Shown: piece after piece, positions 1-8,649 of the stretch | How the letters are laid out: every line of letters starts with the position of its first letter | Position numbering within the stretch: the first letter of the stretch is position 1 | Source: Streptomyces olindensis | GTDB taxonomy: Bacteria > Actinomycetota > Actinomycetes > Streptomycetales > Streptomycetaceae | DNA length: 64,000 bases | Direction: 5' to 3' | Assembly (NCBI GenBank): GCA_000696115.1 | Contig: JJOH01000020.1 | Location: forward strand, 62,001-126,000 | Translations under genes and position numbers: made by a program | The notes under the pieces: model-generated | Database searches by the model: none | What the model saw: the letters and a program-made list of their open reading frames with translations, nothing else | Told to the model about the DNA's origin: nothing

Positions 1-987
1 TCCGGGCACGACCACTGGGGCCGGCTGCTGACCACCGGCGACTTCGACGGCGACGGCAAGGCCGACCTGGCCGTCGGCACCGGCTCCTCCCACGTCTACG
101 TCGTCCGCGGCCCCTTCACCACGACCGGCACCAGCGGCGCCGCGCGGAAGATCGGCACGCCGGAGACGGCGTACAGCGTCGACGCCATGGACGCGGGCGA
201 CACCAACGCCGACGGCAGGTCCGACCTCGTCCTCACCTACCGGGTCCGGCTGAACGAGGACGGGACGGGCAGCTGGTCCAAGGGCGTCGCCTACCTCGGC
301 ACCCCCACCGGCCCCGACACCTCCGTCCCCCGCCCCCTGAACGGCGGCACCTCCCTCGCCCTCGGCGACATCAACGGCGACGGCTACGACGAGATCGCCC
401 TCGGCAACGTCTTCTCGAAGGAGGACGACCACAGCGGCAGCCTCGGCGGTCAGGTCGTCGTCATCCGCGGCTCGGAGGGCGGCCCGGTCAACGGCGACGC
501 TCCCATGGCGGAGCTCACGCAGGACTCCGAGGGCGTACCCGGCGGCGACGAGGCGGGCGACGGCTTCGGCGGCGCGGTCTCCATCGGCGACACCAACGGC
601 GACGGCTACGGCGACCTCGCCATCGGCGTCGTCTTCGAGGACGTCTCCACCACCGAGGACACCGGCGCCACCGTCCTGATGAACGGCTCGGCCACCGGCG
701 TCTCGCGCACCGGCGCCCGCACCTTCACCCAGGCCACCGCCGGCGTCCCCGGCTCGGCCGAGGCCATGGACTACTTCGGCTCCGACGTCCTGCTGGCCGA
801 CCTGACCAAGGACGGCCGCGCCGAGTTCACCATCACCGCGGGCTTCGAGGACGAGGGCGTCGGCGCGCTCACGACCCTGCGCGGCTCGGCCACCGGCCCC
901 GTCACCGACGGCGCCCGCTCCTTCGGCCCGGGCAGCCTCGGCCAGACCCGCTCGTACGGCGCCTTCGGCACCGGCCTCATCGGCTGA
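1..987 (+). CDS. FG-GAP / VCBS repeat protein, 5' end outside window
   Basis: The reading frame is open from the first base, so the N-terminus and any signal peptide lie upstream. The visible 328 residues carry calcium-binding-like FG-GAP/integrin-alpha motifs of the form D-x-N-G-D-G-x-x-D-[LIV]-[AVT], for example DFDGDGKADLAV near the left edge, DINGDGYDEIAL, DTNGDGYGDLAI and a degenerate DLTKDGRAEFTI. Family members are secreted beta-propeller proteins of mostly unknown ligand. The next gene, 17 bases downstream, encodes a similar protein, so the pair is probably a tandem duplication in one operon. A narrower function cannot be read from the sequence. Confidence 0.85.
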   Translation, partial: SGHDHWGRLLTTGDFDGDGKADLAVGTGSSHVYVVRGPFTTTGTSGAARKIGTPETAYSVDAMDAGDTNADGRSDLVLTYRVRLNEDGTGSWSKGVAYLGTPTGPDTSVPRPLNGGTSLALGDINGDGYDEIALGNVFSKEDDHSGSLGGQVVVIRGSEGGPVNGDAPMAELTQDSEGVPGGDEAGDGFGGAVSIGDTNGDGYGDLAIGVVFEDVSTTEDTGATVLMNGSATGVSRTGARTFTQATAGVPGSAEAMDYFGSDVLLADLTKDGRAEFTITAGFEDEGVGALTTLRGSATGPVTDGARSFGPGSLGQTRSYGAFGTGLIG

Positions 988-1004
988 CGCACCAGGGAGA
1001 CACC

Positions 1005-2357
1005 ATGCGCAGAACCACCACGACCGCCCTGGCCGCCGCCCTGCTGGCGACCGGCGTCACCCCCGTGTTCCTCACCGCCCCCGCCTCCGCGGCGGTGGCG
1101 AAGCACTACGACGACTTCAACGGCGACGGCCGCCGCGACCTGGCCTACGGCGGCTACAACGGCGACGGCCGCGAGGGCGGCACCGTCACCGTCCTCTACT
1201 CCACCGCCACCGGCCCCGACACCTCCCGCGTCCAGCGCGTCCACCAGGACAGCGCCGGCATTCCCGGGTCCGGCGAGGAGGACGACCAGTTCGGCGAGTC
1301 CCTCGCGAGCGCCGACCTCAACAAGGACGGCTACGCGGACCTCGTCGTCGGCAACCCCACGGAGCACGTGGGCGCCGACGACTACCGCGGCACCGTCACC
1401 GTCGTCTGGGGCTCCAAGTCCGGCCTGTCCGGCGGCACCAACCTCGCGCCCGTCGGCGGCGCGGCCGACCACTTCGGCCGCGACCTGGCCACCGGCGACT
1501 TCACCGGCGACGGCTCCCCCGACCTGGCCGTGATCGGCGGCGAGGAGGCGTGGCTCTACCGCGGCCCCTTCACCAAGTCCGGCACCACCGGCAAGGTCAG
1601 CAAGATCGACAAGGGGTCCGGGGGCTGGTACTCCTCCGCCCTCGCGGCCGGCAAGGTCGACGGGGACGGCCGGACGGACCTCGTGGTGATCGGCACGGAG
1701 ATCACCGGCAGCGACATCCGCGAGCGCGCCTGGTACCTGAAGGGCACGTCCACCGGCCTCGCCTCGGGCGCGTCCCGGACCCTCAGCGACCGGCAGCAGG
1801 GCCTCTACCCGAGCCCGGTCATCGGCGACTTCGACAAGAACGGCTACGGCGACATCGCCCTCGGCGTACCCGACAAGGACGGCGGCAAGGGCGCGGTCAC
1901 GATCTGGCGCGGCACCTCCTCCGGCCCGGGCACCTCGACCACCCTCACGCAGGCCACCTCGGGCGTCTCCGGCAGCCCGGAGGCCGGGGACGACTTCGGC
2001 TACGCGATCTCGGCCGCGGACGCGAACGGCGACGGCTACGCGGACCTCGCCGTCGGCGTGCCCCACGAGGACGTCGACGGCCGGGAGGACCAGGGCGGCG
2101 TCCACCTCTTCCGCGGCGGCTCCGGCGGCCTCACCGGCGCCCGCTCCTCGTGGATCGCGCAGACGGTGCTCGGCCCGGCCGACTCCCACACCGCCTTCGG
2201 CTACACCCTGCGCCTGCGCGACCTGACCGCCGACAGCAAGGCGGACCTGGCCGTGGGCGCGGCGAGCAGCGCGCTGCTGATGCGGGGCACCGCCACGGTG
2301 CCGACGAAGACCGGCGCGATCACCCTGCCGGAACTGGGCGGCACGCTGCCCGACTGA
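1005..2357 (+). CDS. Secreted FG-GAP repeat beta-propeller protein
   Basis: This 450-residue protein starts with a Sec-type signal peptide (basic MRRTTT, hydrophobic ALAAALLATGV, cleavage region near residue 30 after APASAA). About six or seven FG-GAP blades follow, marked by DFNGDGRRDLAY, DLNKDGYADLVV, DFTGDGSPDLAV, DFDKNGYGDIAL, DANGDGYADLAV and a degenerate final DLTADSKADLAV. The blade organisation resembles the integrin-alpha N-terminal propeller. It is probably extracellular and calcium binding. A GGGAG ribosome-binding site sits just upstream of the ATG. It follows a paralogous gene closely. Confidence 0.88.
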   Translation: MRRTTTTALAAALLATGVTPVFLTAPASAAVAKHYDDFNGDGRRDLAYGGYNGDGREGGTVTVLYSTATGPDTSRVQRVHQDSAGIPGSGEEDDQFGESLASADLNKDGYADLVVGNPTEHVGADDYRGTVTVVWGSKSGLSGGTNLAPVGGAADHFGRDLATGDFTGDGSPDLAVIGGEEAWLYRGPFTKSGTTGKVSKIDKGSGGWYSSALAAGKVDGDGRTDLVVIGTEITGSDIRERAWYLKGTSTGLASGASRTLSDRQQGLYPSPVIGDFDKNGYGDIALGVPDKDGGKGAVTIWRGTSSGPGTSTTLTQATSGVSGSPEAGDDFGYAISAADANGDGYADLAVGVPHEDVDGREDQGGVHLFRGGSGGLTGARSSWIAQTVLGPADSHTAFGYTLRLRDLTADSKADLAVGAASSALLMRGTATVPTKTGAITLPELGGTLPD

Positions 2358-2556
2358 CAGGGGGCGATGCCCGACTGTCGCGGCCGCGGGGGGCCGGGGC
2401 AAGGGACCCGGGGCGAGGCCCGTACGGCCGAACCCTGACACCCCACCTGGCCCCAAGGCCCGTACCCCTTAAGGGATGTCACAGCTCGGCCGCAAAGCCG
2501 GGCCCGGAAGCCCGGGCCCGGCACACCACCGCCGGGGACCAGGTACGTTCGAAGAC

Positions 2557-3504
2557 GTGGCTGGATTCAGGATCGGACGCGGCCGGAACAACGGCGCTCC
2601 TCAGACGCGACCGCACAACCCTCCGAACGGGCAGCAGACGCCGCAGGGGCCGTCGTACGGCTACCCGCCGGCGCCGCAGCCGTACCCGCAGCAGCCGCCG
2701 TACGGCAACGGCGGCGGCCCCACCTGGCCGCAGCCGAACGCCGGACCCGGCGGCGGCTACGGCGGTCAGGGCGGTCACGGTGGTCACGGCGAGCCGGAGT
2801 ACTTCGGCGACGGCGCGTACCCGCCCGGCCCGCAGGGCCCGCACGACCCGTACGCGGCGAACAACCCGGGCCACACCCAGGCCTTCTCGGTCGGCGAGGA
2901 CCCCTACACCCAGGGCGACACCTACCGCGCCGGCTCGGCGGCCCCGCCGCCCGGCCCGATCGGCCCGCGCCTGCACTGGAAGGCCCTGCTCCGGGGGATC
3001 GTCCTCGCCCCGAACCAGACGTTCCTCCAGATGCGGGACTACACGATGTGGGGCCCGGCCCTGATCGTCACGTTCCTCTACGGCCTGCTCGCCGTCTTCG
3101 GCTTCGACGGCGCCCGCAAGGATGCGATAAACGCCACACTGTCGAACGCGATCCCGATCGTCCTGACGACGGCCGTCGCGATGGTGCTGAGCGCGTTCGT
3201 CCTCGGCGTGGTCACCCACACCCTGGCCCGTCAGCTCGGCGGCGACGGCGCCTGGCAGCCCACGGTCGGCCTCTCCATGCTGATCATGTCCCTCACGGAC
3301 GCGCCCCGCCTCGTCTTCGCGATGTTCGCGGGCGGCGACGCGACGTTCGTGCAGCTGCTCGGCTGGGCCACCTGGGTCGCGGGCGGCGTGCTGCTCACCC
3401 TCATGGTCGGCCGCTCCCACGACCTGCCCTGGCCGAAGGCGCTGGGCGCGTCGGCGATCCAGCTGATCGCGCTGCTGTCGATCGTGAAGCTGGGCACGGT
3501 CTGA
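2557..3504 (+). CDS. Yip1-family integral membrane protein with proline/glycine-rich N-terminus
   Basis: The protein is 315 residues from the GTG at 2557 (MAGFRIGRG...). An ATG 81 bases upstream is in frame, but the intervening residues look non-native. Residues 1-140 are a low-complexity Pro/Gly/Gln/Tyr-rich cytoplasmic tail. The C-terminal half has about five hydrophobic segments and matches the Yip1 domain pattern (FLQMRDYTMWGPALIVTFLYG near its start). Such proteins are widespread in actinobacteria with no assigned role. A strong hairpin lies 26 bases after the stop. Confidence 0.75.
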   Translation: MAGFRIGRGRNNGAPQTRPHNPPNGQQTPQGPSYGYPPAPQPYPQQPPYGNGGGPTWPQPNAGPGGGYGGQGGHGGHGEPEYFGDGAYPPGPQGPHDPYAANNPGHTQAFSVGEDPYTQGDTYRAGSAAPPPGPIGPRLHWKALLRGIVLAPNQTFLQMRDYTMWGPALIVTFLYGLLAVFGFDGARKDAINATLSNAIPIVLTTAVAMVLSAFVLGVVTHTLARQLGGDGAWQPTVGLSMLIMSLTDAPRLVFAMFAGGDATFVQLLGWATWVAGGVLLTLMVGRSHDLPWPKALGASAIQLIALLSIVKLGTV

Positions 3505-3530
3505 GGCCTGCCGCACGTACGTACGTACGA

Positions 3531-3562
3531 GAAAGGGGCACCCCGGCTGGGGAGCCCCTTTC
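3531..3562. terminator. Bidirectional rho-independent-type terminator
   Basis: The arms GAAAGGGGC (3531-3539) and GCCCCTTTC (3554-3562) pair perfectly, with inner CCCC/GGGG pairing. The hairpin sits between the convergent Yip1-family gene and the phosphoribosyltransferase gene and can serve both. Confidence 0.75.
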
Positions 3563-3580
3563 CGGCACGTCACGCCGCTC

Positions 3581-4111
3581 TCAGGCGTCGAGAACCTGCC
3601 CGGTGCGCCGCACCACCGGCGGTTCGACACTCCACGGGAAGTTGATCCAGTCGTCGGTCCGCTTCCACACGTACTCGCACTTCACCAGCGACTGGGACTT
3701 CTCGTAGATCACCGCGCTGCGCACCTCGGCGACGGTGTCGAGGCAGAAGTCGCGCACCAGCTTGAGCGTCTTGCCGGTGTCGGCGACGTCGTCGGTGATC
3801 AGCACCTTCTTCTCGGAGAAGTCGATGACGTTGGGAACGGGCGCGAGCATGACGGGCATCTCGAGAGTGGTCCCCACGCCCGTGTAGAACTCGACGTTCA
3901 CCAGATGGATGTTCTTGCAGTCGAGGGCGTAGGCGAGCCCGCCGGCCACGAAGACACCGCCGCGGGCGATGCTCAGCACTATGTCGGGCTCGTACCCGTC
4001 GTCGGCGATGACCTGCGCGAGCTCGCGCACGGCGGCCCCGAACTGCTCGTAGGAAAGGTTCTCCCGCACAGAGCTCATGCCTGTACCGCCGCTCATGCCT
4101 GTGTCGCTCAC
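3581..4111 (-). CDS. Phosphoribosyltransferase-domain protein
   Basis: The protein contains the PRPP-binding loop signature of type I phosphoribosyltransferases (VLITDDVADTGKTL, about residues 97-110) and an upstream P-DIVLSIARGGVFVAGGLAY segment typical of the fold. It probably acts on a purine or related base, but the substrate cannot be read from sequence. The GTG at 4111 overlaps the dcd stop codon as GTGA, which suggests translational coupling and gives 176 residues. An internal ATG at 4078 (165 residues, MSSVREN) is an alternative start. The linkage to dcd fits nucleotide metabolism. Confidence 0.85.
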   Translation of the reverse strand: MSDTGMSGGTGMSSVRENLSYEQFGAAVRELAQVIADDGYEPDIVLSIARGGVFVAGGLAYALDCKNIHLVNVEFYTGVGTTLEMPVMLAPVPNVIDFSEKKVLITDDVADTGKTLKLVRDFCLDTVAEVRSAVIYEKSQSLVKCEYVWKRTDDWINFPWSVEPPVVRRTGQVLDA

Positions 4112-4683
4112 ACCTGGGTCCGATGGAAGTTGAGGAAGGACCGGGAGGCGGTCGGCCCGCGCTGCCCCTGGTACCGCGACCCGTACCGCTCGCTCCCGTA
4201 CGGGAAGTCGGCGGGCGAGCTGAGCCGGAACATGCACAGCTGCCCGATCTTCATGCCCGGCCACAGCTTGATGGGCAGGGTGGCCAGGTTCGACAGCTCC
4301 AGGGTCACGTGCCCGCTGAACCCGGGGTCGATGAACCCGGCGGTGGAGTGCGTCACCAGCCCCAGCCGCCCCAGCGAGCTCTTCCCCTCCAGCCGGGAGG
4401 CGAGATCGTCGGGCAGCGTGATGACCTCGTAGGTACTGGCGAGCACGAACTCCCCCGGGTGCAGGATGAACGGCTCGTCCCCCTCCGGCTCCACGAGCCG
4501 GGTCAGGTCCGCCTGCTCGATGGAGGGGTCGATGTGGGGGTACCGGTGATTCTCGAACACCCGGAAGTAGCGGTCCAGCCGCACATCGATGCTCGACGGC
4601 TGCACCATCGCGTCGTCATAGGGATCGATCCGCACGCGCCCGGCGTCGATCTCGGCCCGGATGTCCTTGTCTGAGAGAAGCAC
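4108..4683 (-). CDS. dcd: dCTP deaminase
   Basis: This 191-residue protein matches bacterial dCTP deaminase along its whole length, which is the normal family size. It has the starting MLLSDKDIRAEI, the GKSSLGRLGL motif with the substrate-phosphate-binding serine/arginine, the STAGFIDPGFSGHVTLE segment bearing the catalytic glutamate, and a C-terminal YQGQ-GP-S motif. It converts dCTP to dUTP and ammonia in the cytoplasm, feeding dTMP synthesis. The gene overlaps the downstream phosphoribosyltransferase by four bases. Confidence 0.97.
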   Translation of the reverse strand: MLLSDKDIRAEIDAGRVRIDPYDDAMVQPSSIDVRLDRYFRVFENHRYPHIDPSIEQADLTRLVEPEGDEPFILHPGEFVLASTYEVITLPDDLASRLEGKSSLGRLGLVTHSTAGFIDPGFSGHVTLELSNLATLPIKLWPGMKIGQLCMFRLSSPADFPYGSERYGSRYQGQRGPTASRSFLNFHRTQV

Positions 4684-4768
4684 GCCCCGAGGATACGCAA
4701 GGCGCGCGGAGCGCCCACAACCGGACGACTCCGCGCGCCTGCGCTGCTTGCTGCTGTCGCTCTGTCCG

Positions 4769-4927
4769 CTACCGCTTCTGGTAGCTCACGGGCACCACGC
4801 TCCTCAGCCGCGCACAGCGCGGACACCGAAGAAGCCGGCCGGGGCCGAGTCGCTCGGCCTGCTGCATCGGGAACGAAGCGGTGGTGAACACGTGCCCATC
4901 CGCACAGCGGACGACGGTGCGCTCCAT
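4769..4927 (-). CDS. Small zinc-ribbon-like protein (52 aa)
   Basis: The ORF begins MERTVVRCADGHVFTT and ends in LRCPRCARLRSVVPVS. The spaced cysteines (one near residue 8, a CPRC pair near 36) and the His after CADGH suggest a single zinc site. Its short length, conserved-looking codon use and position downstream of the tRNA promoter region, on the opposite strand from the tRNA, support a real gene. Function is unknown. A longer frame extends upstream, but its residues look like untranslated sequence. Confidence 0.6.
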   Translation of the reverse strand: MERTVVRCADGHVFTTASFPMQQAERLGPGRLLRCPRCARLRSVVPVSYQKR

Positions 4928-5200
4928 CAAGTCCAAGAGTCCCTTCCCCAAGAGCCGCGTCTGGCTGCTGCTTGCCTGACGACAAAAGCCACAGTACGGG
5001 ATCAAAGGGACGGCCCTCCAGGCGGCACTCCGGTCCCGCCCGGACCCTCCTCGACGCCCACACGGTACGCCCCAACTCGGTTCCCGCGCAGCCGCATCCC
5101 AGTCCTGAAACACCCTCAGGCCCCGCGGCACGAACACCGAGGGCCTGGCATGAGGTAGAGTGGGCGAGCATTCGGACACCGACTCCGGTCGGCGTCTTAC

Positions 5201-5274
5201 GCGGGTGTAGTTTAATGGTAGAACATCAGCTTCCCAAGCTGAGAGCGCGAGTTCGATTCTCGTCACCCGCTCCA
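5201..5274 (+). tRNA. tRNA-Gly (anticodon CCC)
   Basis: A full cloverleaf is present: acceptor GCGGGTG pairs with CACCCGC, there is a D-arm with GGTAGA, an anticodon stem TCAGC/GCTGA around the loop TTCCCAA (anticodon CCC), a T-arm with TTCGATTC, and an encoded 3' CCA at 5272-5274. The 3' half from 5227 is the left attachment site of the integrated element, so integration regenerates an intact tRNA. Confidence 0.95.
5227..5274 (+). repeat. Attachment site attL (3' half of tRNA-Gly)
   Basis: This 48-bp stretch, from the anticodon stem through CCA, is repeated perfectly at 22401-22448. From 5229 on, 76 bp are repeated perfectly at 53352-53427. The integrase gene begins its 3' end 80 bp away, the usual attL arrangement in pSAM2-type elements. 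Confidence 0.9.
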
Positions 5275-5278
5275 TGTG

Positions 5279-5307
5279 AAACCCCCAGGTCAGAGACCCG
5301 GGGGTTT
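5279..5307 (+). terminator. Rho-independent terminator downstream of tRNA-Gly
   Basis: The arms AAACCCCC and GGGGGTTT pair perfectly and are extended by GGT/ACC-type pairing with one mismatch; a T-rich tail (CTTTGTTGT) follows. It is duplicated with each att copy near 22453 and 53401. Confidence 0.75.
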
Positions 5308-5354
5308 CTTTGTTGTCTAGACCGGCGGGCCGGTCGCGCACCATAACCGCACCA

Positions 5355-6521
5355 TTAGCCCTCGGCAGCCTCGTCGCTGTGGTGCGCGGGGTCGTCCTTG
5401 TGGGACTTCGCACGCTCGGCGCGCACGAGGTCGTCAAGCCCGGCGGCCACCTCCCGCTGCCGCTCCTCGTCGGAGTGCTGGTAGATCAGCGCGGCCTTCT
5501 CGGAGGACTGCCCGGCACGCACCATCGTGTCCTTGAGGGTGGCGCCGGAGCGGGTCGACAGAGTGTGCCCGGTGTGGCGGAGGTCGTAGAAGCGGAAGCC
5601 GTCCGGGAGGCCAGCGACCGTGCGAGCGCGGCGCCACTTCCGACCGAAGGAGGTACGCCGGAAGGGGGCGCCCTTCTCGCCGACGAAGACCAGGCCATCA
5701 GGGCCCTTCTCGGCGTACCAAGCGAGGTGCCGCTTCACCTCCTTGTGAAGGAAGGCCGGGAGGACGACCGTGCGGACGCCCGCATCGGACTTGGTCTCCC
5801 CGGGGGCACGTCTGCCGTTCGTCCGCTCTGGCTCGGCCACGCGGACGCGGATGACGAGGTTGTCCAGGTCGACGTCTCGGCGGCGAAGGCCGGCCAGCTC
5901 TTCCGGTCGCATCGGACCGTACGCGCCCAGGTAGACCATGAGACGCCAGCGGATGCCGATCGCGTCGGCGAGCGCGTCGACCTGGGCCACAGAGGCGATA
6001 CGACGTTCGGCGGCTGACTCCTTACCCGCGCCCTTGATCCGGCACGGATTGCGGCTGATCAGGTCGTCATCCACGGCCGTCTCCAGGATGGCTTTGAGGA
6101 GGCGGTACGCCTTGGCTACGGCTGTCTTGGCCCCGGTGGTGCGGAGTCGCTCCGCTCGCCACTCGCGGACGCGGGGAGCCGTGATCTCGTCCAGGTCGAG
6201 CGCGCCGAAGGTCGGGAGGATGTACAGGCGCAGGAGATGCTTGTACAGGTCGTCGGTGCGAACGGACAGCTCCCGCTCCTCGACCCACTTCTCGGCGTAC
6301 ACACGGAAGTTGACGGCTCCGGCATCAGGGGCGCGCCAGTCCCCGCGGCTGAGGTCGGCCTCTACCTGGGAGAGCCAGATCTCGGCGTCCTTCTTGGTGT
6401 CGAAGGTCTCGTCCGCCCGAATGCGCTCACCGTTGGGCCCGAGGTACGACGCGGTCCAGCGGCCGGACCTGTACTGCCGCACCGCACCGAAGCGGCGACG
6501 CCTCCCCTTCTTGTTCGCCAT
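5355..6521 (-). CDS. int: Tyrosine recombinase / AICE integrase
   Basis: The protein is 388 residues from the ATG at 6521, which overlaps the xis stop as TGATG. It has an N-terminal AP2-like and SAM-like core-binding region (YLGPNGERIRADETFDTKKDAE; VYAEKWVEERE...LDEITAPRVREW). The catalytic domain shows Arg in YGPMRPEELAGL, the His-x-x-Arg-type box in YDLRHTGHTLSTRSGATL, and the nucleophile region ALIYQH. It catalyses site-specific recombination between the tRNA-Gly site and the element. Its C-terminal 65 codons are also found, degraded, next to the third att copy at 53.4 kb. Confidence 0.95.
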   Translation of the reverse strand: MANKKGRRRRFGAVRQYRSGRWTASYLGPNGERIRADETFDTKKDAEIWLSQVEADLSRGDWRAPDAGAVNFRVYAEKWVEERELSVRTDDLYKHLLRLYILPTFGALDLDEITAPRVREWRAERLRTTGAKTAVAKAYRLLKAILETAVDDDLISRNPCRIKGAGKESAAERRIASVAQVDALADAIGIRWRLMVYLGAYGPMRPEELAGLRRRDVDLDNLVIRVRVAEPERTNGRRAPGETKSDAGVRTVVLPAFLHKEVKRHLAWYAEKGPDGLVFVGEKGAPFRRTSFGRKWRRARTVAGLPDGFRFYDLRHTGHTLSTRSGATLKDTMVRAGQSSEKAALIYQHSDEERQREVAAGLDDLVRAERAKSHKDDPAHHSDEAAEG

Positions 6522-6733
6522 CAGGCAGCCCTCCGAAGTGCGGCGCGACGAGGCTTGATCGGCTCGACAGTCCTGGACCGGACGAACTCCTCTATGGCGC
6601 TCTCCGGGATACGCACATGCCGGCCGACCTTCACGTACCGGATCCGCCGCTCCTCGATGAGACGCCGGGGGAAGCGGGGAGTCGTGCCGAACAGCTCGGC
6701 GACCTCGTCGACGGACAGGTAGCGGTCGTTCAT
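6521..6733 (-). CDS. xis: Excisionase-type helix-turn-helix protein
   Basis: This 70-residue protein carries a MerR/excisionase HTH: YLSVDEVAELFGTTPRFPRRLIEERRIRYVKVGRHVRI matches the common sequence pattern (choice of entry helix, then VGRHVRIP). It is located directly upstream of the integrase and overlaps it by one base, the normal xis-int arrangement. It should bind the att arms and direct excision over integration. Confidence 0.9.
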   Translation of the reverse strand: MNDRYLSVDEVAELFGTTPRFPRRLIEERRIRYVKVGRHVRIPESAIEEFVRSRTVEPIKPRRAALRRAA

Positions 6734-8031
6734 GTGGTGGGCTCTCCTTCCGTTCCGGGGGCGGGTTCGAGGGATGTGGCGAGCCAGGCTTCACCGGTGC
6801 TGAGGCCGGTTCCGGCGAAGACCCAGTGAGCGAGGACGAGCGTGGTTTCGCCGTCCTGGGGAGCGGCCGTGGCGGCTCGGGCGCGGCGCCATTCGGCGCG
6901 GGCGTCGCGGAGGGCGCCGAGGGTGGTGGAGTAGCGGCGGGACTTGGTGGAGAAGTGGCCGCGGAATCCGAGCATGTGGGCCCAGGCGCGCAGGCGTAGG
7001 TGTTCGAGATCCTTCCGCGCGCCGAGGGTCCAGGCCGTCCGGATCATGCGGCGGGCGTGGTCGGTGATCCGGGCCTGTGCCAATTCGGCGAGGAAGCGGA
7101 TCGGCCGGTCCAGTGTGCCGGTCGCTGTCTCGGCGCCTTTGGTGGCGTACTTGGCGATGTACGCGGCTACGGTCCGTTCGGTCAGCTCCTGGCCGCCGTC
7201 GAAGTCGGCGGAGCGGATGGTGCGTACGCCGAGTTGGCGGCCGAAGGTGAAGGTGTGGGCGCGGCCATCGACGTGCGGTCCGTTGACGCATGTGGCGGTG
7301 GCTGCGGCATGGATGGCGTCGGTCAGCAGTTCGGCGGACGCCCAGGACGGAGGGGCCGTGTCGCCGCCCTCCGGCCCGTCGAGGCGGATGACTGCGTGGA
7401 AGTGGACGGCGCCCCGCTTCTGGTACTCGGCGACCTTGGCGAAGGAGACGCGCGCGTGCTCGCGGAAGGCCCGTTGGGTGAGTCCGGCGCGCTTGGCGAT
7501 CTCGCGGCGCAGGTAGATCGAGAAGCGCCGCCAGAGGGCTCCGGCGTGGGCGTTCCAGAGCACGGCCGCTTCGTAGTCGTACGCGTCCGGGTGGAGGGGC
7601 GTACCGAGGGCCGGGTCTGTGTCGTCGTGCCGGGCACCGCAGCAACAGGGCCGCCCGCTGGAGGGGCGGTTGTGGACCGGGCCAAAGCTCGGCGCGGTGA
7701 AGGTCGCGAAGACGCGCGGGTGTGAGCCGACCTGCTCGGCGGTGCCCTTACCGCCACGGAGTCCGGCGGTGATCAGGTGGAAGGTGTCTCGGCGGTAGAC
7801 CTCCGCGCAGGCCGCGCAGCGGGTGGCGCGGCGGTTGTTGCAGCGGACGAGGAGGCTTCCGGCGGGCAGGGAGGACGAGTCGAGGTGGTGGAGGAGGCGC
7901 CCGATCTCTCCGGTGGTCCGGTCGACCGCGTACTCGGTGCGGTGGCCGTCGAGGCGCACGGGGTTGGTGCAGCCGCCCAGGCCGGAGAGTTGGCGGGCCA
8001 GCTCGGGCATGGTGCCAAGGGAGGCCAGCAT
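6730..8031 (-). CDS. AICE replication initiator (RepSA-like)
   Basis: This is a large cytoplasmic Rep of pSAM2 type, 433 residues from the ATG at 8031. A cysteine-rich segment RCNNRRATRCAACAEVY is followed by AVHFHAVIRLDG, the HUH-like H-x-H motif, and RTVAAYIAKYATKGAE with the tyrosine and lysine typical of rolling-circle initiators. Similarity appears to continue upstream of the chosen ATG (ITRQTPPPLAELS) with a GGAAGG ribosome-binding site but no ATG/GTG/TTG in frame there, so an ATC-type or further upstream start is possible. It overlaps the excisionase gene start. Confidence 0.85.
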   Translation of the reverse strand: MLASLGTMPELARQLSGLGGCTNPVRLDGHRTEYAVDRTTGEIGRLLHHLDSSSLPAGSLLVRCNNRRATRCAACAEVYRRDTFHLITAGLRGGKGTAEQVGSHPRVFATFTAPSFGPVHNRPSSGRPCCCGARHDDTDPALGTPLHPDAYDYEAAVLWNAHAGALWRRFSIYLRREIAKRAGLTQRAFREHARVSFAKVAEYQKRGAVHFHAVIRLDGPEGGDTAPPSWASAELLTDAIHAAATATCVNGPHVDGRAHTFTFGRQLGVRTIRSADFDGGQELTERTVAAYIAKYATKGAETATGTLDRPIRFLAELAQARITDHARRMIRTAWTLGARKDLEHLRLRAWAHMLGFRGHFSTKSRRYSTTLGALRDARAEWRRARAATAAPQDGETTLVLAHWVFAGTGLSTGEAWLATSLEPAPGTEGEPTT

Positions 8032-8161
8032 GGAGAGTTCCGCCAGCGGGGGCGGAGTCTGCCGGGTGATGATGGGTCTTCCTTTCGGCTGTTTCGGCGG
8101 TTGGGAGGTGCGGCCCCGGGGCGGCGGGATGCTTGGCGGCGTTTGCCGCCCCGGCGGCCGG

Positions 8162-8419
8162 TCAGCGCCTGTTCGCGCCGGTGACGAGGGAGCGCAGGAC
8201 CACGGCGGCGATGGCCACGGACACGGCCGAGACGGCGACCGCCGCCAGGAGCGCGGTGAGGACGACGCCGACGACGACCACGGCGGCGACCGCACCGGCG
8301 CCGACCCCGAGGAACGGGGCTACCGAGCGGCCGGCGGAGGGAGCCGGGGCGTGATCCTGCAGGATGTGAGTGGTGATGCTCTGGATGTGCGGGGTGTCGG
8401 GCAGCTTGGGGCGGAACAT
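8162..8419 (-). CDS. SpdD-like plasmid spread membrane protein
   Basis: The 85-residue protein opens with MFRPKLPDTP, a signature of SpdD proteins in Streptomyces plasmids and AICEs. About 40 hydrophobic residues follow (GVGAGAVAAVVVVGVVLTALLAAVAV...), probably two membrane helices. AAGGAG lies 7 bases before the ATG. Spd proteins aid intramycelial spread after the first transfer event. Confidence 0.7.
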   Translation of the reverse strand: MFRPKLPDTPHIQSITTHILQDHAPAPSAGRSVAPFLGVGAGAVAAVVVVGVVLTALLAAVAVSAVSVAIAAVVLRSLVTGANRR

Positions 8420-8445
8420 CGCGGGACTCCTTGTCGGTCGGGGTG

Positions 8446-8640
8446 TCATTCGTGGGTGCCGTTGACGACGTCGACCCCGGTGCGGGTGCCGGACTCGATG
8501 GCCGGGGCGAGGATGGTGTGCGAGAGCCAGAAGCCGAACAGTGCGATCACGACGGCGACCCAGAGGCGGATGCCGAGGAACTTGATCGCGGCCCAGGCGA
8601 TGACGCCCAGGACGAAGACGAGCGGCAGCGAGACAGTCAC
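8446..8640 (-). CDS. Small AICE membrane protein (64 aa)
   Basis: A GTG start with GAGGAG upstream gives 64 residues. The first 45 are almost continuously hydrophobic (two helices, LPLVFVLGVIAWAAIKFLGI and LWVAVVIALFGFWLSH). It lies between the SpdD-like and transfer-protein genes, with the operon's tight spacing. It is likely another spread (Spd) component, with no catalytic motif. Confidence 0.6.
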   Translation of the reverse strand: MTVSLPLVFVLGVIAWAAIKFLGIRLWVAVVIALFGFWLSHTILAPAIESGTRTGVDVVNGTHE

Positions 8641-8649
8641 GGGAACTCC

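Noticed and set aside
771..2456. Long open frame on the minus strand (561 codons) opposite the FG-GAP genes
   Set aside because: It mirrors the high-GC codon pattern of the plus-strand genes, is rich in Ala/Gly/Arg/Val and has no domain; the FG-GAP motifs make the plus strand the coding one.
3511..3530. CGTACGTACGTACG run as a regulatory repeat
   Set aside because: A short simple-sequence run next to a terminator; no sign of function.
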